Source: Sepioteuthis lessoniana (taxonomy: Eukaryota > Mollusca > Cephalopoda > Myopsida > Loliginidae). From it: 64,000 nucleotides of DNA. A program made the translations under genes and the position numbers. Each line of letters opens with the position of its first letter. The stretch's first letter is position 1. Below the pieces are notes generated by a model. It made no database searches and had not been told where the DNA came from. It worked only from the letters and a program-made list of their open reading frames with translations. Of the stretch, positions 59,318-64,000 are shown piece by piece. Location: NCBI GenBank assembly GCA_963585895.1, contig OY757904.1, positions 4,079,078 to 4,143,077 on the forward strand, in the 5' to 3' direction.

Positions 59318-59605
59318 GTCATCCACAGACAGACTGTTTCGTTCTATCAGAACTCTTCAGTGTGGCTAGACACGTAGGACGTTTAGAAGCCGGGATCGAA
59401 ACCCATTCAACTTTACGTTAAACTTAGTATCAGACCGCTCGGCCAAAAAGCGTACCACAATGGCTAAGGGAATTATAAGGTATTATATAGAAACAGCAGC
59501 ATTAGCAGCAGCAGCAGCAGCAGCAGCAGCGTCCGTTTGTTTATATTTTTATACCCTATCGGCTACCAGAGTGCTCAATTCTTTCGAAGAGCTTCGCATT
59601 ATGCG
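59318..59605 (-). repeat. tRNA-like dispersed repeat
   Basis: On the minus strand, TTTTTGGCCGAGCGGTC (about 59449-59433) resembles an A box of class II (Leu/Ser-type) tRNAs, and GGGTTTCGATCCC (59404-59392) is a near-consensus B box. Sequence on both sides is shared with 12868-13105, so the repeat extends past the tRNA-like part in both directions. A (GCA)n tract (59503-59529) has expanded inside this copy. Confidence 0.65.
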
Positions 59606-59607
59606 AG

Positions 59608-59609
<2 letters not shown>

Positions 59610-59683
<74 letters not shown>
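59610..59683. repeat. Compound (AT)n(GT)n microsatellite
   Basis: About 21 AT repeats followed by about 13 GT repeats. Confidence 0.95.
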
Positions 59684-59689
<6 letters not shown>

Positions 59690-59811
59690 TTGCTCTAATG
59701 AAAATTGGCTTATGCCGACATGCATATACATATGCAAGTGTATTAAGACCAAATACCAGAAGCCAATGATAATAAATATGCCTTTTATTATCAGAAATAT
59801 TCAAGCAGATA

Positions 59812-61158
59812 TCATCATCATCATCATATCGTGCTGGCAGCACGGATATCCCTGACCCTCTCTCGCCACTCCTCCCTATCGTTCATCGCCCCAGGTAGGT
59901 CTTCAGGACAACAACCCGTATCCTTACATAGCTGCGGAATGTACATTCGTGCTGGTCGTCCTGCTTTTGCGCGGCCTTGTGTGGGGATCCATAAGAGTAC
60001 ATCTCTTATGAGTTCATCTCTGCTTCTCCAGCAATGTCCTGCATGTCTGGTTCGCCTAACTTGAATAGTTTTCGTGATAGGGGGCAGGTGGCCGTACAGT
60101 TGGTGTCTTGTGGGGTGTTGCTGCCAGGACTTGTTCAGGATTGCACGCAGCATTCTTGTGTAATTGCCATCTAGTTTCTTCTCCAGCCGTTTTGTTAGCG
60201 TCCATGTAGTGCATCCATATAGCAGTATCGATGTGACCGCTGCCTGGAAGAAACTGCGTTTCATTTTATCGGCTAGGTCTGATTTCCATATAGTCGATAG
60301 CCTATTGATAGCTGTCCATGCTTTCGTTAACCTCGTTTCGATGTCCTTTTCGGTTGATTCGACGCTGCTTCCTAGGTAAGTGAATTTGTCTACTAGTTTA
60401 AGAGGGGTTCCTTTTAGAGTGGAGATGTCCCCCGTTTGATTATAGCACATATATTCCGTTTTGTGTGCATTAACATGGAGGCCTATGCTTGCTGCTGCTC
60501 GTTGCAAACTATGCAGAAGTGTTTCGGCTTGGTCAGGTGTATTTGCCAGTATCGCTATGTCATCGGCGTAGTCGGCGTCGGTAATTGTTTTTGCGGGGTA
60601 TCTTCTGCTTCTTTTCTTCGTCAGTTCGAAGCCATTCTCTTTGATTTTGTCAATCGATGTTCTAAGTACGTAGTCTAGACAAATGATAAAGAGATACGGA
60701 GCCAGCGTGTCCCCTTGTAGTACTCCTGCTACAATGTCGAAGTATTCTGTGTCTCCATCTGGTGATCGTACTTTTACTTTAGTGTTTCTATAGAGAATCG
60801 TTATTGCCGCTACGGTTTCTTTAGGTATGCCGTACGCTAGTAGGATTTGTTCCATCTTTCCTCTGTGAATGGAGTCGAAAGCCTTGGTAAAGTTGACAAA
60901 TATTAATGTCGCTTGTAGGTTCTTTGCCCGTACACCTTCAAGGATTCTGCGGATGGTTAATATTTGTGAGGTCGTGGATCTATTTCTTCGGAAGCCATTT
61001 TGGTTTTTTCTAAGTATGTTGTCGATTTTGGGTTCTATTCGGTTTCGCAGTAGGGCATTGTAGATTTTGACAGCTATGGATGTAAGTGTTATGCCTCGGT
61101 AGTTTTTGGCTAATCCGAGGTCCCCCTTTTTAGGGAAGGGGAGTATGCATCCCTTCGT
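59812..61158 (-). mobile_element. RTE-like LINE copy 3, 5'-truncated, best preserved
   Basis: Minus-strand copy with an ATG-repeat 3' tail (plus-strand CATCATCATCAT at 59814-59825). It keeps the whole RT domain and C-terminal region in one open frame and is cut off at about 61158, upstream of which no LINE sequence is recognised. The long frame suggests it is the youngest RTE-like copy in the window. Confidence 0.9.
59824..61158 (-). CDS. RTE-like reverse transcriptase, 5'-truncated open frame
   Basis: About 444 codons remain open from 61158 (just after an in-frame TAG at 61161-61159) to the stop at 59826-59824. An internal ATG at 60855 gives 343 residues. Blocks in order: FPKKGDLGLAKNYRGITLTS, NGFRRNRSTTSQILTIRRIL, motif A read FVNFTKAFDSI (catalytic Asp changed to Asn at 60894-60892), GVLQGDTLAPYLFIICLDYV, ADYADDIAILANTPDQAETL (YADD at 60570-60559), FTYLGSSVESTEKDI, ILLYGCTTWTLTKRLEKKLD, and a C-terminal RRTRHAGHCWRSRDE region. 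There is no N-terminal endonuclease and no promoter. The motif A change predicts loss of polymerase activity even though the frame is open. Confidence 0.88.
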   Translation of the reverse strand, partial: TKGCILPFPKKGDLGLAKNYRGITLTSIAVKIYNALLRNRIEPKIDNILRKNQNGFRRNRSTTSQILTIRRILEGVRAKNLQATLIFVNFTKAFDSIHRGKMEQILLAYGIPKETVAAITILYRNTKVKVRSPDGDTEYFDIVAGVLQGDTLAPYLFIICLDYVLRTSIDKIKENGFELTKKRSRRYPAKTITDADYADDIAILANTPDQAETLLHSLQRAAASIGLHVNAHKTEYMCYNQTGDISTLKGTPLKLVDKFTYLGSSVESTEKDIETRLTKAWTAINRLSTIWKSDLADKMKRSFFQAAVTSILLYGCTTWTLTKRLEKKLDGNYTRMLRAILNKSWQQHPTRHQLYGHLPPITKTIQVRRTRHAGHCWRSRDELIRDVLLWIPTQGRAKAGRPARMYIPQLCKDTGCCPEDLPGAMNDREEWRERVRDIRAASTI

Positions 61159-61159
61159 C

Positions 61160-62155
61160 TATCTATCGGATTTTGATTGTATACTGCGTTGCAGTGTCGG
61201 CTGTTGAATTGTGTGGTTATGGACAGGAAGAAAATTTTAAGAGATTTTATCTAAGTTAGTTGAATTTTTATAACCAGTCGTTCCTAGCATTTCAAAAATT
61301 GCAACACTTGTAAGATGTATATATCCACTTGTGGTGAGTAAACATTAATGATAGTTTGAAGAAAGAAAATCACGAATTGTTTAGAAGACATTGGACGGCC
61401 AAAACTTTTCGATACGATAAATGAACATAAACTTCCATGTCACAAACTATTCTGACAAAAATTGTTGCTAGCTCTAAATAAAATGAAGGAAATATACGTC
61501 ACAGTTCACAAGACATCTAACTTGTTATCGATGGGGGCTGAGGAATATCAGGTTACACAGCGTATCTAGTATAAAAAATATCCATCTAAGCAAAGTCTTC
61601 AGTAATCTTACGAGCGTCGAAACTATCAATAGAAGAACGTTGCTTGCTCCTACAGATTTCTGCATTCTCTTGAATAAAACGTATGGCATAGAATGTATGT
61701 ATTGATATCTTCAGCAAGCGATAGCATCAGTATTCACACTGGGGAAAGTAGAATGCGTGTGATGGCAGTATGAATGTTTTGGTTAACGCTCGATGTTAAA
61801 CACAGTGTTTTATAATTTATGTAGAAGAGGCTTTGCCACGTAACACCAAATTGAAGACCTGATAAAGCCCAACATCGTAGCAGTCTTCATTGATGACAGT
61901 GGTATTCTTCGGTAGAAAAATGCTCCCACCACGACTACATGAATTGTATAGGAATAGTTTCTGGGACATGAAAATGCATTGCTTTTCTTCAGCTACTAAT
62001 AATCTCCCCGGAGTTCAATCCAACTGACCACTTATGATATATTTTATACCAACAGGTTTGTTTGGTAAAATGTCCACTATGTACTTTGCATGTATTAAAA
62101 AAATTCTTTGGCACCAGATCTCAGTGAAATGCTTTAGAACTCTTTTAGAATAAAA
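61160..62155. other. No recognised gene
   Basis: About 1 kb between two RTE-like copies without any recognisable motif. Confidence 0.6.
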
Positions 62156-62157
62156 GG

Positions 62158-63848
62158 TCTTCATCATCATCTTCATGTTGCGCTATCAGCACGGATATCC
62201 TTGGCCCTCTCTTGCCACCCCTCCTTATCGTCCATTGCGTCCGACGGGTCTTCAGGCCTACATCCCGTATTGCTGTATTTAGGTTCGAGCTGGTCGTCCT
62301 GCCTTTGCCCAGCCATGCGAAGGGGTCCACAGGAGTACATCACTTATGAGCTGGTCCCTACTTCTCCAGCAGTGTCCTGCATGTCTGGTTCGTCTAATTT
62401 TGATAGTTTTCGTGGTGGATGGTAGGTGGCCGTACACCTGATGTTTTGTAGGGTGCTGCCTCCTCCTTGGTTAATATTGCTCGCAGCATTCTTGTGTAGT
62501 TGCCGTCAAGCTTTTTCTCCATATATTCTGCTAGCGTCAATGTAGTGCATCCATACAGCAGTATCGACACGATCGCAGCTTAGAAGAAACTGCGTTTTAT
62601 TTTATCGGTCAAGTCTGACTTCCATATGACCGATAGCTGTCCATGCCTTTGCTAGTCGCGTGTCGATGTCTGTCTCGGTGGATAAAACTCTGCTTCGTTG
62701 GTAGGTGAACTTGTCATCTAATTTCAGAGAGCTACCGTTTAGTGTTGAGATGTCGCCTGTTTGATTAAAGCATATATATTCCGTCTTGTGCGCATTGACA
62801 TGGAGGCCGATGCTGGCAGCGGCTCGTTCCAGACTATGTAGTATGGTTTTCGCTTGGGCGGGTGCATTTGCCAGAAGCGCTATGTCATCCGCGTAGACGG
62901 CGTCGGTAATGTTTTTTCGAGGTACTTCTGCTTCTTTCTTTGTTAGTTTGAAACCGTTTTCTTTGATTTTATTGATAGATGTTCTTGTTATATTTTGACC
63001 TTCGACCCGGCCCAAAAATGCTATTCCAAGGTGATGCACCGGAAGGAAGTGACACATTCCAATGGCCAGTAATCGAAAGAGATCGCATGGGCGGATTAAG
63101 GTTTATAATATGGGACAAGGTGAAGGTCCCACGGTGCCACTAACAGTGATGCACCGGAAGAGAGTGACCTGTGAACTGCATGACAGTTATTTCCGCTTGA
63201 TGACGATTAAATATTCGATTTCAAAGATCCAGTGGGCGCTCGTGTGGGCGTTGAATTATTATATAATTGAGTTGAGTTGGGTGCCAAAGCAGTTGCCAGC
63301 AGACTTCCAGAGAGTTAGAGACGAGATGTGGTAAGGAAAGCCACACCAGGCCGATGGGGCTTGAAGCCCTGATGAACTGGGGTCCAGAGAAGATGCTGAT
63401 AAGATGCAGAAAAAAAAGCCAGCATCCAGCAGTGGACCCCAAGACCTCTGGTTGAGCATCTAAGAGAACAAGAAAGACACAACGTGACGGTCATAAGTAG
63501 TGGAGATCAAACATATGCAGTTTATGTTCGGTCTCCAGCACCCTCTCACATGCAAACCTTGAACAACCCTTTCGAACCCTTGCAATAAAGTGAGAGGTAA
63601 ATATAATTGTAAAGAAGTCTTCCTGCTTCCTTTCTTCATGCGTCTTTCCGTGTGCGTCTGTCTTTACAATTATTGAGTCGTTATGATACGGTAAATAAGT
63701 ATATAACATTCTAAGCACATAGCCAAGACAGATGATAAAGAGGTACGGGGCTAATGTGCGTCCTTGCAGTACACCTGCTACAATGTCGAAGTAGTCTGTG
63801 TCTCCATCCGGAGAACGGACTTTTACTTTGGTGTTTCTATAGAGTATG
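62158..63848 (-). mobile_element. RTE-like LINE copy 4, split by an LTR-like insertion
   Basis: Minus strand. The 3' tail is the imperfect ATG repeat at 62161-62176. The C-terminal domain (62640-62180) is badly damaged, and RT thumb and active site are readable upstream (ITDAVYADDIALLANAP, with Val for the usual Asp at the -2 position, near 62910-62870). The copy is interrupted by a 723-bp insertion at 62986-63708, then resumes at TTCTAAGCACATAG and runs to about 63848 (RSPDGDTDYFDIVAGVL..ANVRPLYLFII-like block), where it is truncated. Confidence 0.85.
62986..63708 (+). mobile_element. Solo-LTR-like insertion with 4-bp target duplication
   Basis: A 723-bp sequence starting TGTTATATTTTGACC and ending TATATAACA, flanked by TTCT at 62982-62985 and 63709-63712. 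Other RTE-like copies have GATGTTCTAAGCAC with a single TTCT at this place, so the empty site is known. TG...CA ends, an AATAAA signal (about 63584) and a 4-bp duplication fit a solo LTR of a Ty3/gypsy-like element. There is no internal coding sequence. A shorter homologue in the opposite orientation is at 37649-38185. Confidence 0.82.
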
Positions 63849-63849
63849 G

Positions 63850-64000
63850 TCGACAGAATTTAGTTGATGGTCCTCAGTGTATATATTGATATTTACAAAT
63901 AGATACACTTTTTATGCAACTACAATCAAGAGATGAATATATTAAATCTGTGTGTCAATGACATGGTTTTATACTCCGTAAAATATAATTGTGTATCAAC
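63850..64000. other. No recognised feature
   Basis: AT-rich sequence to the window edge. Nothing is recognised. Confidence 0.6.

Noticed and set aside
62602..63057. 151-codon frame as a novel fusion protein
   Set aside because: Its first ~25 codons are the LTR-like insertion read through into RTE-like RT. The fusion is an accident of the insertion.

Overview
This window looks like non-genic, repeat-rich DNA from an animal nuclear genome. It is AT-rich, has very long (AT)n, (CA)n(TA)n, (GA)n and (AAT)n tracts, has no long intact host reading frame, and carries many broken retroelements. A lophotrochozoan, plausibly a mollusc such as a cephalopod, fits the mixture of tRNA-derived SINEs, RTE-like and R4/Dong-like LINEs, a Penelope-like element and mariner. 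That placement is an inference from general knowledge and was not tested by a search. No intact host gene, rRNA gene or CRISPR array was found. All protein similarity here is a graveyard of mobile elements.

Layout. 1-3.7 kb: featureless AT-rich DNA. 3.8-8.65 kb: minus-strand fragments of LINEs with a restriction-like endonuclease (R2/R4 superfamily), abutting one another. 12.0-12.6 kb: two more minus-strand fragments. 15.6-17.7 kb: a plus-strand copy. 18.6-20.6 kb: a diverged RTE-like LINE on the minus strand, interrupted by a 310-bp GC-rich insertion with an 18-bp target duplication. 22.5-24.3 kb: an internally deleted Ty3/gypsy-type LTR element with a 5-bp target duplication. 24.5-24.7 kb: a plus-strand RTE 3' end. 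28.5-31.4 kb: at least six plus-strand pieces of the R4/Dong-like family, head to tail. 32.1-33.0 kb: an internally deleted mariner with 31-bp terminal inverted repeats and TTAGGG-type filler at its deletion joint. 34.3-35.3 and 54.4-55.2 kb: two diverged copies of one minisatellite-like array plus a flanking dispersed repeat. 37.6-39.2 kb: LTR-like sequences. 44.0-44.7 kb: a pseudogene of a multicopy animal gene family. 50.8-63.85 kb: four RTE-like LINE copies, all on the minus strand, nested with a Penelope-like element, SINEs and a solo-LTR-like insertion.

How the parts relate. Most elements are dead: several have lost an active-site acidic residue (CMDD, YKDD, YMNN, YADE, YVDN, FVNF). One RTE copy still has about 444 open codons. 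Nesting gives a relative chronology: the solo LTR, the 310-bp element and one SINE all inserted into older retroelements, each with an identifiable target duplication. The most informative pattern is that R4/Dong-like fragments end in an AAT-repeat tail and several begin directly after an AAT tract. This suggests the family inserts into (TAA)n, including its own tails, and so builds head-to-tail chains. No previously undescribed biological system such as a defence or biosynthetic locus was seen.
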